From assembly GCA_033857955.1 (NCBI GenBank), contig JAWVCW010000015.1, positions 1 to 64,000 of the forward strand: a stretch of DNA of 64,000 nucleotides, given 5' to 3'. Numbering within the stretch: position 1 is the stretch's first letter; every line of letters starts with the position of its first letter. This document shows, in pieces, positions 1 to 7,411 of this stretch. The notes beneath the pieces were generated by a model. That model worked only from the letters and a program-made list of their open reading frames with translations, had not been told where the DNA came from and ran no database searches. The DNA is from Gaiellasilicea sp033857955. GTDB taxonomy: Bacteria; Actinomycetota; Thermoleophilia; Gaiellales; Gaiellaceae. A program made the translations under genes and the position numbers.

Positions 1-146
1 AGCTGCGCAGGATCGGAATCCGCAGAGCGGATCCCGATCGCGCGAAGACCCCTAAAGGGTCGCTCCGCTCCCTAGCTGCGCAGGATCGGAATCCGCAGAG
101 CGGATCCCGATCGCGCGAAGACCCTTAAAGGGTCGCTCCGCTCCCT
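1..146. repeat. Two tandem 73-bp palindrome-bearing repeats
   Basis: Units 1-73 and 74-146 are identical except at one base (CCCCTAAAGGGT against CCCTTAAAGGGT). Each unit holds two inverted repeats. One has 13-base arms (GATCGGAATCCGC / GCGGATCCCGATC, one mismatch) around AGA. The other is GACCCTT-A-AAGGGTC, perfect in unit 2. The array sits just downstream of the ftsI stop and may continue left of the window. It could be a REP-like element or part of a transcription end; I cannot tell which. Confidence 0.85.
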
Positions 147-158
147 GACCAGCTCGAG

Positions 159-1832
159 CTAGGGGGCTGGCGCTGCATCTGGAGCGACCTCGAGCTCGAC
201 GAGGCTGGAGCGGGCGATCTCGGCGAAGGCGGGAGCCGCCACAACGCCGCCCCAGATCGCGCCGCGCGGCTCGTCGATCTGCACGAGAACGACGAGGTGC
301 GGATCCTTCGCCGGCACGACGCCGACGAAGGAGGCCACGTAGCGGGAGGTCGAGTAGCCGCCCGGCACCGGCTTTGCCGCAGTGCCGGTCTTGCCCGCGA
401 CCGTGTAGCCGGGGACTTTCGCTGCCGCACCGGTGCCGCCCTCGGCGGACACGACATCGCGGAGCATCGCCATCATCTGCGCGGACACCGTCTTGGAGAT
501 GACCCGGCGGCCTTTCGTGGGCTTCGCCGACTGGTTGCCGATGCGCTCGACGAGATGCGGCACCCGCATCACGCCGCCGTTCGCGATCGCGGCGTACGCA
601 GACGCCATCTGAATGGGCGTGACGCCGATGCCCTGGCCGATCGGAACGTTCCCGATCGTCGAGCCGGACCAATAGGTCGGAAGCAGGCCGCGCGACTCTC
701 CCGGTGCGTCCACGCCGGTTGCCTTGCCGTAGCCGAAGCGGTCGATCCAGTTCTGGAGGCGTGACTGACCGAGCATCTGAGCCAGTGTGATCGTGCCGAC
801 GTTCGAGGACTGCGAGAGGATCTGCGCGACTGTCATCCGCTGGGTCTCCCGCGGCTCGTGCTCGTGGATGATCCGGTCGGCGACACGGATCGAGCTCGCC
901 AGTGTGAACGGCGTCGTCGGCGTGACGATCTTCTCCGAGAGCGCTGCGGCGACGGTGACCACCTTGAACGTCGATCCGGGCTCGTAGACGTCGGTGACGG
1001 CGCGGTTGCGGCGACGGTCGGCGGTGGCCGAGCCGAACGCGTTCGCGTCGAAGCCGGGCGCGACGGCCATCGCGAGGACGGCACCGTTGCGCGGGTCGAG
1101 CACGATCGCGGTGCCACCCTTCGCACCCCAGCGCTTGACCGTCTCGCGGAGGACCGTTTCGGCGTTCGCCTGGATCCGGTGGTCGATCGTGAGGAAGACG
1201 TCGTCGCCGGCGCGCTCGGGCTTGGTCGAGATCACGTCGATCAGCCGCCCCGCGGGATCGGTCACCGTCGTCTCGCTCCCGGGCTTGCCGCGGAGCGAGC
1301 TGTCGAGCGAGCGCTCGAGTCCCTCGAGTCCCTGGTTGTCGACGCCGGCGTAGCCGAGCACGTGCGCGGCGACGCCGCGCTGCGGGTAGAAGCGCATCTC
1401 CTCCGCATAGAAGCCGAGCCCGGGCAGCTTCAGCTTCTCGAGCTCGGCCGCCTTGGCGGGGTCGGCCTTCCGCTTGACGTAGACGAAGTGGTGCGAGCGG
1501 TCGGCCAGGAGCGGGTAGAGCTTCTCCGCGTCGAGGCCGAGCGTCTTCGCGGCAGCCAGCGCGACCCGGCGCGGTTCCTTCACGCTGCGCGGATCGGCGT
1601 AGATCGTGGTGGCCTGCTCGCCGATCGCGAGCGGCTCCCCCGTCCGGTCGAAGATCGTGCCCCGCCCAGCGGGAATCTCGGTCGTCGCCTGATGCTGGCG
1701 CGACGCCATCTGCTCGAGCGTCGATGCCTGCACACCCTGGAGCCAGGCCGCGCGGGCGAGCGTTCCGGCGAAGACGAGCACGAAGACGCCCAGGAGGAGG
1801 CGGATGCGGCGGTTGGAGCGCCGCTCGTTCAC
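159..1832 (-). CDS. ftsI: Class B penicillin-binding protein, FtsI/PBP3 transpeptidase
   Basis: Septal peptidoglycan transpeptidase anchored in the inner membrane, 557 aa. One N-terminal membrane segment (about residues 10-30) precedes a PBP-dimer domain (about 50-210) and the transpeptidase domain. The catalytic triad motifs are visible: STFK at 287-290 (Ser287 nucleophile), SSN at 342-344 and KTG at 481-483. No PASTA repeats follow. The GTG start at 1832 overlaps the ftsL stop by four bases (GTGA), so the two are probably translationally coupled; a longer upstream reading frame only shadows ftsL. The next cell-wall genes (murE and so on) would lie left of the window, if present, beyond the repeat array. 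Confidence 0.93.
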   Translation of the reverse strand: MNERRSNRRIRLLLGVFVLVFAGTLARAAWLQGVQASTLEQMASRQHQATTEIPAGRGTIFDRTGEPLAIGEQATTIYADPRSVKEPRRVALAAAKTLGLDAEKLYPLLADRSHHFVYVKRKADPAKAAELEKLKLPGLGFYAEEMRFYPQRGVAAHVLGYAGVDNQGLEGLERSLDSSLRGKPGSETTVTDPAGRLIDVISTKPERAGDDVFLTIDHRIQANAETVLRETVKRWGAKGGTAIVLDPRNGAVLAMAVAPGFDANAFGSATADRRRNRAVTDVYEPGSTFKVVTVAAALSEKIVTPTTPFTLASSIRVADRIIHEHEPRETQRMTVAQILSQSSNVGTITLAQMLGQSRLQNWIDRFGYGKATGVDAPGESRGLLPTYWSGSTIGNVPIGQGIGVTPIQMASAYAAIANGGVMRVPHLVERIGNQSAKPTKGRRVISKTVSAQMMAMLRDVVSAEGGTGAAAKVPGYTVAGKTGTAAKPVPGGYSTSRYVASFVGVVPAKDPHLVVLVQIDEPRGAIWGGVVAAPAFAEIARSSLVELEVAPDAAPAP

Positions 1833-2200
1833 TGGTTCGGCGGCGCCAGCTGGACGTGGAAGGTCAGTTCCGGGTCGGCGCGCACGAGCCCGAGCTTCAC
1901 GCGGGCTTGCGACTCGATGCGGGCGTTCGCCGACGCGCTGGAAAGCTGGGAGCTGAGACGATTCGTGTCGGCGCGCAGCTGCACGCGCTCGCGGCCGAGC
2001 TCGTCGAGCCGGACGTTCAGCTGGAGGACGGCGACGTTCACGGCGACGATCCCAGCGAGCAGGACGGCGAGTACGACGATCCACACGACGCCGCCGTACG
2101 GACGCGCCTTGGAGCTCGCGGCCGCACGGGCGGCAGGCCGTCTGCACGGCCTCGCGACCTGCGGCGTCTCGACGCGTGCGCCTTCCGCCCAGCTGGCCAT
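1829..2200 (-). CDS. ftsL: Cell-division protein FtsL-like
   Basis: Small bitopic division protein of 123 aa. An N-terminal cytoplasmic stretch of about 37 residues is followed by one hydrophobic segment (about 38-60) and a periplasmic heptad-rich coiled coil (about 60-105). In the family, FtsL joins FtsB/DivIC to regulate the FtsW-FtsI septal synthase. Identity rests on size, topology and position between rsmH and ftsI, because FtsL sequences diverge greatly. ATG at 2200 overlaps the rsmH stop by one base (TGATG). Confidence 0.8.
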   Translation of the reverse strand: MASWAEGARVETPQVARPCRRPAARAAASSKARPYGGVVWIVVLAVLLAGIVAVNVAVLQLNVRLDELGRERVQLRADTNRLSSQLSSASANARIESQARVKLGLVRADPELTFHVQLAPPNQ

Positions 2201-3162
2201 CAGTCCCCGACCTTCATCGCCGCGCGGAGCTTCGCGGACGCCGCGCGCGGGTTCGCCTCGACCTCGCGCTGCGCCGGCCGAAGCGGCTTGCGCGTCAGGT
2301 CGCGCAGGATCGGCTCGTTGCCGCAGACGCAGATCGGGAAGTCGGGTGGGCAGGTGCAGCCGCGGGCCTGCTCGCGGAAGTAGCGCTTGACGATCCGGTC
2401 CTCGAGCGAGTGGAAGCTGATGACGGCGATGCGGCCACCTGGTCGAAGCATCCGCACCGCCGCCGGGAGAGCGGCCTCGAGCGCGCCGAGCTCGTCGTTG
2501 ACGGCAATCCGAAGCGATTGGAACACGCGCTTGGCGGGATGCCCGTCGCCGAAGCGGGCCGGCGTCGGGATCGCCTGCTTGATCGTGTCCGCGAGATCGA
2601 TGGTGCGCTCGAACGGCCGTTCCGCGCGACGCCGCACGATCGCCCGTGCAATCTGACGCGCGTAGCGCTCTTCGCCGTAGCGCTTGAAGATCAGTCCGAG
2701 CTCGCGCTCGTCCGCCTCGTTCACGAGCTCGCGGGCGGAGAGCTCGGCGGCGCTGTCCATCCGCATGTCGAGCGGCGCATCGGCGGCGTAGGAGAAGCCG
2801 CGCTCCGGCCGGTCGAGCTGCATCGAGGAGACTCCGAGGTCGAGCAGGATCGCATCGGCCTGGACGTCGTTGGCGGCGAGCTGGTGCAGGACGAGGGAGA
2901 ACTCGCCGCGAAGGAAACGGGCCTGGACGCCGCCGGCGGTCGCCTTGAAGCGGTCGAAGTAGGTGCGGGCGTCCGGATCCCGGTCGATCGCGATCAGCTT
3001 CCCCTTGCCGCCGAGGTCGGCGACGAGCAGGCTCGAATGGCCCCCAGCCCCGAAGGTGCCGTCGACGACCGTCTCGCCGGGGCTCACATCGAGGAGCTCG
3101 CGCACCTCCTCCGCGAGGACGGGAACGTGATCAGCGCTTCTCTGCAAGACGTTCGGCAACAT
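2200..3162 (-). CDS. rsmH: 16S rRNA (cytosine1402-N4)-methyltransferase RsmH
   Basis: S-adenosylmethionine-dependent enzyme that methylates N4 of C1402 in the ribosomal decoding centre; 320 aa. Visible motifs are the SAM loop DGTFGAGGHS, the ILLDLGVSSMQLD motif and ISFHSLEDRIVK near the C-terminus. The chosen ATG at 3162 overlaps mraZ by 32 bases and has GGGAG about ten bases upstream. A longer frame upstream lies inside mraZ and is unlikely. Its place after mraZ and before ftsL is the usual one. Confidence 0.92.
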   Translation of the reverse strand: MLPNVLQRSADHVPVLAEEVRELLDVSPGETVVDGTFGAGGHSSLLVADLGGKGKLIAIDRDPDARTYFDRFKATAGGVQARFLRGEFSLVLHQLAANDVQADAILLDLGVSSMQLDRPERGFSYAADAPLDMRMDSAAELSARELVNEADERELGLIFKRYGEERYARQIARAIVRRRAERPFERTIDLADTIKQAIPTPARFGDGHPAKRVFQSLRIAVNDELGALEAALPAAVRMLRPGGRIAVISFHSLEDRIVKRYFREQARGCTCPPDFPICVCGNEPILRDLTRKPLRPAQREVEANPRAASAKLRAAMKVGD

Positions 3163-3562
3163 CGTCTGCGCTCCCTTCGACCTTGGTGACGTGGGCTGCC
3201 CAGGCGGTGCGATCCCAGATCTCGAGGCGGTCGTTGACGCCTGCGACGACGACCTCTCTTCCGAGCCGTGCATGCCGGTGCAGCGCGGGCGGCACGAGGA
3301 CGCGGCCCTGCTTGTCGAGCTCTGCGTCGGAGGCGGCTGAGAAGAAGAAGCGCTTCAACTCTCTCGCCTCCTTGGAAAAGGGGTCCAGCGGCGCGAGCCT
3401 GGCCTCCACGAGCGCATCCCAATCGGACCGGGCGAACACGTCGAGACACTCGTCGAGGCCGCGCGTGAGCACCACTCCCCCGGCCAGCGCATCCCGGAAG
3501 CGGGCCGGAAGCGTGAGCCGGTTCTTGTCGTCGATGGTGTGTTCGTATTCGCCGAAGAACAT
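3131..3562 (-). CDS. mraZ: Transcriptional regulator MraZ
   Basis: DNA-binding repressor of the division/cell-wall operon, 143 aa, made of two SpoVT-AbrB-like repeats. Each repeat carries the family DxKxR-like motif: DDKNRLTLPARF near residues 11-22 and DKQGRVLVPPAL near 83-94. It is the first gene of the cluster and lies directly downstream of four GTGG(G/T) repeats that match the MraZ operator, so autorepression is likely. A GAGGAG ribosome site lies about 11 bases before the ATG. Confidence 0.93.
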   Translation of the reverse strand: MFFGEYEHTIDDKNRLTLPARFRDALAGGVVLTRGLDECLDVFARSDWDALVEARLAPLDPFSKEARELKRFFFSAASDAELDKQGRVLVPPALHRHARLGREVVVAGVNDRLEIWDRTAWAAHVTKVEGSADDVAERLAEKR

Positions 3563-3583
3563 GTGCGCACTCGCTCCTCATTT

Positions 3584-3625
3584 CCCACTTCGCCCCACTG
3601 TAAACCACCATTCCCCACTTGTCCA
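3584..3625 (-). promoter_or_regulatory. MraZ operator array with embedded promoter
   Basis: On the minus strand GTGGG, GTGGT, GTGGG and GTGGG lie at 3614-3618, 3604-3608, 3594-3598 and 3584-3588, exactly 10 bp apart with 5-bp spacers. This is the known MraZ-box layout. A sigma70-type promoter fits the same stretch: TGGACA (3620-3625), 17 bp, TACAGT (3597-3602). Bound MraZ would cover the promoter. Confidence 0.82.
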
Positions 3626-3679
3626 CCCTTCTGCACACGAATTCACCCTTTCGGGGCCGGTCCCTGCCTGAGGGAGAGC

Positions 3680-4486
3680 TCAACCTTTGAGACCGGCGCC
3701 GCGACGCGTGAGCGCCAGCGCGCCCCGCTCGGATGCGAACGTGAGCGCGTCGCCGACGTCCATTCCCTTGGCCAGGGCGTACGTCAGTCCGGCGGCGAAG
3801 CAGTCGCCCGCGCCGTAGGCGTCCTCGTAGGGACCGGCCGGCACGGCGGGCTTGTACGGGCCGCCCGGCTGCGCCCAGCCGCCGAGCGCACCGGCGGTCG
3901 AGACGACGAGCTTCGGCGGCGGATCGAGGTCGCCGGTCTGGTAGCGCTCGGCGTCGTCCTCCCCGCTCGCGACGAGCGCGTCCAACTCGACGCCGGCCGC
4001 GTGCAGCGTCGGCAGCTCCCGGGCGGTGGCGACGAGCACCCGGGCGCGGCGGGCCTGGCGCACCGCCTCGGCGTCGCCCGCCGTGAAGTAGACGCCGTCG
4101 ACGTCGTCGAGCTTCTCCCAGGGCACCGTTCCCTCGCCACCCTTGGGACGCGGCTTGTCGCCGATGATCGTGATCGTCCGCTCTCCGGCGTCGTCGATGT
4201 ACACGAAGCCGCGACGCTGCAACTCGTCGCCGCTCTTCGGCGCGAGCACGCGCACCGAGACAGCTTCCAGCTCCTTGCGGGCCCGCGTGCCGAGCTCGTC
4301 CCCACCGAGGAGGCAATACAGCGAGCACTCGCCCGCCAGGCGCGCGAGCTCTGCCGCGGCGACGCCACCGCCGCCGCCCGGCTCCTCCCAGGTCTCCTGC
4401 GCGCCGACGATGTCGCCTGGGCGAGGAACCGACTCCACGCGCAGGAACTCGATCCACTCCACGTGACCCACCACGGCCAGCTTCAT
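3680..4486 (-). CDS. PfkB-family sugar kinase
   Basis: Ribokinase-fold carbohydrate or nucleoside kinase of 268 aa; the substrate cannot be assigned. A glycine-rich N-terminal motif (PGGGGGVAAAELARLAG, about 37-52) and the C-terminal signature AYGAGDCFAAGL are present. The GAGD anion-hole and catalytic Asp lie at 225-228. At 268 aa it is shorter than typical ribokinase (about 300). It starts 42 bp from the divergent sigma-factor gene. It shows no obvious link to the neighbouring division cluster. Confidence 0.82.
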   Translation of the reverse strand: MKLAVVGHVEWIEFLRVESVPRPGDIVGAQETWEEPGGGGGVAAAELARLAGECSLYCLLGGDELGTRARKELEAVSVRVLAPKSGDELQRRGFVYIDDAGERTITIIGDKPRPKGGEGTVPWEKLDDVDGVYFTAGDAEAVRQARRARVLVATARELPTLHAAGVELDALVASGEDDAERYQTGDLDPPPKLVVSTAGALGGWAQPGGPYKPAVPAGPYEDAYGAGDCFAAGLTYALAKGMDVGDALTFASERGALALTRRGAGLKG

Positions 4487-4528
4487 GCCACCACTCTCAC
4501 AGATGCCGCCCGCCCGGCGTTACAGGGG

Positions 4529-4999
4529 ATGATGGAAGCAGTGGTCACAGTCCCTCCGTTCGAGCGCTTCTACGTCGAGCACCGCGACATCGTGCTCGGC
4601 TTTCTGCGCAGACGGATCGGCGCGCAAGCCGCGGAGGACGCGTTCCAGGAGACGTTCCTCCGCGCGCTCCGGGCCTACGACCGCCTCGAGCACGGCGCGC
4701 ATCTCCGCGCGTGGGTGCTGACGATCGCGGCGAGGCTCTGCATCGACTCCGCCCGCCGCGCGAAGCCGGTCAGCCACGAGCTGCCCGAATTGCCCGTCGA
4801 GGACGGACGCCCGGCCTACGCTCAGATCGAGCACCTTGCCGACCGACTGCCGCCGACGGAGCGCGCCGCCGTCGTGCTCCGCTACGCCTACGACCTTGCC
4901 TACGACGACATCGCGCTCGCACTCGACTCGACGCCCGAAGCCGCCCGCCAGGCCGCCTCGTCCGGAGTCCGCCGGCTGCGGCAAGAGAGGACACCATGA
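4529..4999 (+). CDS. ECF-type RNA polymerase sigma factor
   Basis: A 156-aa sigma70-family protein with region 2 (FYVEHRDIVLGFLRR through AEDAFQETFLRAL) and region 4 (LPPTERAAVVLRYAYDLAYDDIALAL), the minimal ECF layout. ATG at 4529 or the adjacent ATG at 4532 follows AGGGG. Its stop overlaps the ogt start by four bases (ATGA, 4996-4999). No anti-sigma gene is seen nearby. The coupling suggests a role in the response to DNA alkylation, but that is inference from position. Confidence 0.85.
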   Translation: MMEAVVTVPPFERFYVEHRDIVLGFLRRRIGAQAAEDAFQETFLRALRAYDRLEHGAHLRAWVLTIAARLCIDSARRAKPVSHELPELPVEDGRPAYAQIEHLADRLPPTERAAVVLRYAYDLAYDDIALALDSTPEAARQAASSGVRRLRQERTP

Positions 5000-5562
5000 C
5001 CGACACCGTCTCCCCGGAGCTCGACCGTCGCTTCCGCGAAGCGGCTGCGGAGGCCGGCCTCATCGACGTCGGCTTCGACGTGATCGAGTCGCCGATCGGG
5101 CCGCTCCTCGTTGCCGCCACCGAACGCGGCCTCGCCCGGATCTTCTTCGACGCCGAGCCCGAGCTGCACCTCGAGAGTCTCGCCAAGGCCTTCGGCGCTC
5201 GTGTGCTCCGTTCCGCGCAGACCGTCGCTGCTGCCCACCGCCAGCTCGACGAGTACTTCGACGGCAGCCGGAGCTCCTTCGCGCTCGATGTCGACCTGCG
5301 CGGTGCGGCGCCGTTCGCCCGTCACGTGCTCGACGAGCTGGCCCGCGTCCCGTACGGGCAGACGACGACCTATGGCACCCTCGCCGCGAAGGTCGGCGCA
5401 CCGAGGGCCGCGCGGGCTGTCGGAATGGTCATGAACCGCAACCCGATCCCGATCGTGCTTCCCTGCCATCGCGTCGTTGGCTCGACCGGCAACCTGACCG
5501 GGTATGCCGGCGGCTTGCACGTGAAGGAGCGGCTACTGCGGCTCGAGGGCGCGCTGTTCTAG
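4996..5562 (+). CDS. ogt: Methylated-DNA-protein cysteine methyltransferase
   Basis: Suicide repair protein, 188 aa, that moves the alkyl group from O6-alkylguanine in DNA to its own cysteine. The active-site motif PCHRV is present (Cys157), preceded by the helix-turn-helix region VPYGQTTTYGTLAAKVG. About 25 charged residues precede the usual Ogt start (IESPIGPLLVA). That extension is worth noting, since the gene is coupled to a sigma factor with no visible anti-sigma partner. No Ada-type N-terminal domain is present. Confidence 0.93.
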   Translation: MTDTVSPELDRRFREAAAEAGLIDVGFDVIESPIGPLLVAATERGLARIFFDAEPELHLESLAKAFGARVLRSAQTVAAAHRQLDEYFDGSRSSFALDVDLRGAAPFARHVLDELARVPYGQTTTYGTLAAKVGAPRAARAVGMVMNRNPIPIVLPCHRVVGSTGNLTGYAGGLHVKERLLRLEGALF

Positions 5563-5587
5563 CCCGTCGCGCAGGGTGGGCGCGCCC

Positions 5588-5608
5588 CGGGGAGAGCGGC
5601 CCTCCCCG
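5588..5608. terminator. Hairpin downstream of ogt
   Basis: CGGGGAG and CTCCCCG form perfect 7-bp arms around a 7-base loop, 25 bp after the ogt stop. There is no T-tract, so it may slow or end transcription in either direction. The rest of the 181-bp gap shows no gene. Confidence 0.45.
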
Positions 5609-5743
5609 AACACGATCGTCGACCACCGAGTGCCCACGGGCGTGGACGCCTCGGGGCGGCACGGTCGCTGGGCGCGCCCGCGCAACAGTCACGTACAAGA
5701 GTGAAACGTCCGGAGCCGTGACGGGGTACGGCAAGGCGTCGCC

Positions 5744-6418
5744 TCACTCGACGAGCTTGTAGCCCACCCCCCAGACGTTGACGACGAAGCGGTCGCCCGG
5801 CAGGCGCTCGAGCTTCTGACGCAGCCGGGAGACGTGCGAGTCCAGAGTCCTCGTTCGCGTGAACGAGCGATAGCCCCAGACGTCACGGAGCAGCTCGTCC
5901 TTCGTGAAGACGCGAGTCGGCTCGGCGGCGAGCGCGACCAGCAACTCGAACTCCTTGCCGGCGAGGTACACCGATTCCCCTCGCACGGTCACGACGCGCG
6001 CCGGCCGGTCGATCGCGAGGTCACCGACCTTGACCCGGTCCGGGACCGGCGGCGACGTCCGCCGGAGCACCGCCCGGATGCGGGCCAGCAGCTCGTCGTA
6101 GACGACAGGCCGCGGCAGGTAGTCGTCCGCTCCCCGCTGAAACGCACGGACGCGATCGACGGCGTCCGCCTCCTCCGGGCCGAGCACGATCACCGGGACG
6201 TCGCGGTTCCAGGTCCGCCCGGGCTCGCCCTCGCGCAGGCGCGCGCAGAGGTCGAGCTCGGAGCAGAGGACGAGGTCGGGCCGCGTCCGCTCCGCGAGGG
6301 CGAGCGCCTCGCCGCCGAACGCGGCCTGGAGAACGTGGAAACCGTCGCTCGCCAACTGCCGCTCCAGGTAGCCCCGGGTCGCGGGCTCCGGCTCGGCGAG
6401 CAACAGCGCGGCTGTCAT
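5744..6418 (-). CDS. OmpR-family response regulator with degenerate receiver
   Basis: 224 aa with an N-terminal receiver-like domain (about 1-115) and a C-terminal winged helix (about 125-222, ending GVGYKLVE). Receiver chemistry looks lost. The acidic pair near the N-terminus reads AEPEP, the phospho-acceptor site reads PDLVLCSELD with Ser where Asp is expected, and the usual KP motif reads RPV. It is an orphan with no kinase beside it. It probably works without phosphorylation, or as a constitutive or ligand-controlled regulator (inference). A TAGCTT box six bases before ATG suggests a leaderless mRNA. Confidence 0.85.
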   Translation of the reverse strand: MTAALLLAEPEPATRGYLERQLASDGFHVLQAAFGGEALALAERTRPDLVLCSELDLCARLREGEPGRTWNRDVPVIVLGPEEADAVDRVRAFQRGADDYLPRPVVYDELLARIRAVLRRTSPPVPDRVKVGDLAIDRPARVVTVRGESVYLAGKEFELLVALAAEPTRVFTKDELLRDVWGYRSFTRTRTLDSHVSRLRQKLERLPGDRFVVNVWGVGYKLVE

Positions 6419-6424
6419 GCTCCG

Positions 6425-6430
6425 AAGCTA
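6425..6430 (-). promoter_or_regulatory. Leaderless -10 box of the orphan regulator
   Basis: TAGCTT on the minus strand lies six bases before the ATG at 6418, placing the expected transcript start on the start codon. Confidence 0.5.
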
Positions 6431-6433
6431 GCA

Positions 6434-7411
6434 ATGCGATTCCGGCACCGAAAGATGTCCTTTCGAACAACTTTGCGCCGATCGCTCCCCACCCGTCTCT
6501 TCCAGCCGGCGCTGTTGGCGACGGCTGTGCTCGGGCTTGCGGCCGGAGGCCGCGCCGCCGACTGGGAGCGGCATGCGCCGCTCGTCGAGCCACGCTCAGA
6601 GGTCGCCGCGGCGGCTGCGGGAGGAGAGATCGTCGTCATCGGCGGACTCCTCGCCGGCGGCGGCAACTCAGCGCGTGTCGATGCCTATTCCGTGAAGCGC
6701 GACCGGTGGCGGCGCCTGCCTGACCTCCCTGTCTCGGTCGACCACGCCGCAGCCGCCGCCGCGAACGGACGGGTCTACGTCGTCGGCGGCTACGGCGGCG
6801 ACCGGCTGCCGCTGCGAACGGTGTTCGTGCTCGAGCGCGGCGCCTGGCGTCGACTGGCGGCCCTTCCGGACGGTCGCGCAGCAGCGGCAGCCGCGATCGC
6901 CCGCGGCAGGCTCTACGTGGTCGGCGGCGTCGACGGGCGCCGCTCGCTCGCGCGCGTTGCGTTCGCGCTCACGCTGGGCTCGACGGGCTGGACGAGAATC
7001 CCGGGTCCGAGCCCGCGCGAGCACCTGGCCGCAGTAGCAGCGCGGGGCCGGGTCTATGCGATCGGCGGCCGAGCTGCCGGGATCGACACGAACGTCAAGG
7101 CATTCGAGGTCTTCAACGCGCAAGCGAAGAGGTGGCGCGCCCTGGCATCGCTGCCCACCGCCCGGGGCGGCACCGGAGCGGCCGCGCTCGGCGGGCGCAT
7201 CATCTCGGCCGGCGGCGAGGAGCCCGCCGGCACGATCCGGACCGTCTTCGCGTACGACGTCGGCGGCCGCCGCTGGTCGCGGCTACCGGATCTCCCCACA
7301 CCGCGGCACGGGCTCGGCGTCGTCGCCGTGAACGACCGCGTTTGGGTGCTAGCGGGCGGCCCCGAGCCGGGCCTGACCGTCAGCGGCGCCGTCGAATCGC
7401 TGAAGCCCTAG
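6434..7411 (+). CDS. Exported Kelch-repeat beta-propeller protein
   Basis: Secreted or periplasmic beta-propeller of 325 aa (318 if the second ATG at 6455 is used). A basic start and hydrophobic run (ALLATAVLGLAAG) look like a signal peptide, cut near GRAA. About six Kelch blades follow, each with a GG pair and a distal Trp, for example RVYVVGGYGG, RLYVVGGVDG and RVYAIGGRAAG. No catalytic residues can be named; such propellers usually bind ligands. It is divergent from the orphan regulator. Its stop shares CTAG with the convergent ubiB-type gene. Confidence 0.8.
   Translation: MRFRHRKMSFRTTLRRSLPTRLFQPALLATAVLGLAAGGRAADWERHAPLVEPRSEVAAAAAGGEIVVIGGLLAGGGNSARVDAYSVKRDRWRRLPDLPVSVDHAAAAAANGRVYVVGGYGGDRLPLRTVFVLERGAWRRLAALPDGRAAAAAAIARGRLYVVGGVDGRRSLARVAFALTLGSTGWTRIPGPSPREHLAAVAARGRVYAIGGRAAGIDTNVKAFEVFNAQAKRWRALASLPTARGGTGAAALGGRIISAGGEEPAGTIRTVFAYDVGGRRWSRLPDLPTPRHGLGVVAVNDRVWVLAGGPEPGLTVSGAVESLKP

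Noticed and set aside
1..146. CRISPR array
   Set aside because: Units are directly adjacent with no unique spacers and no cas genes are near.
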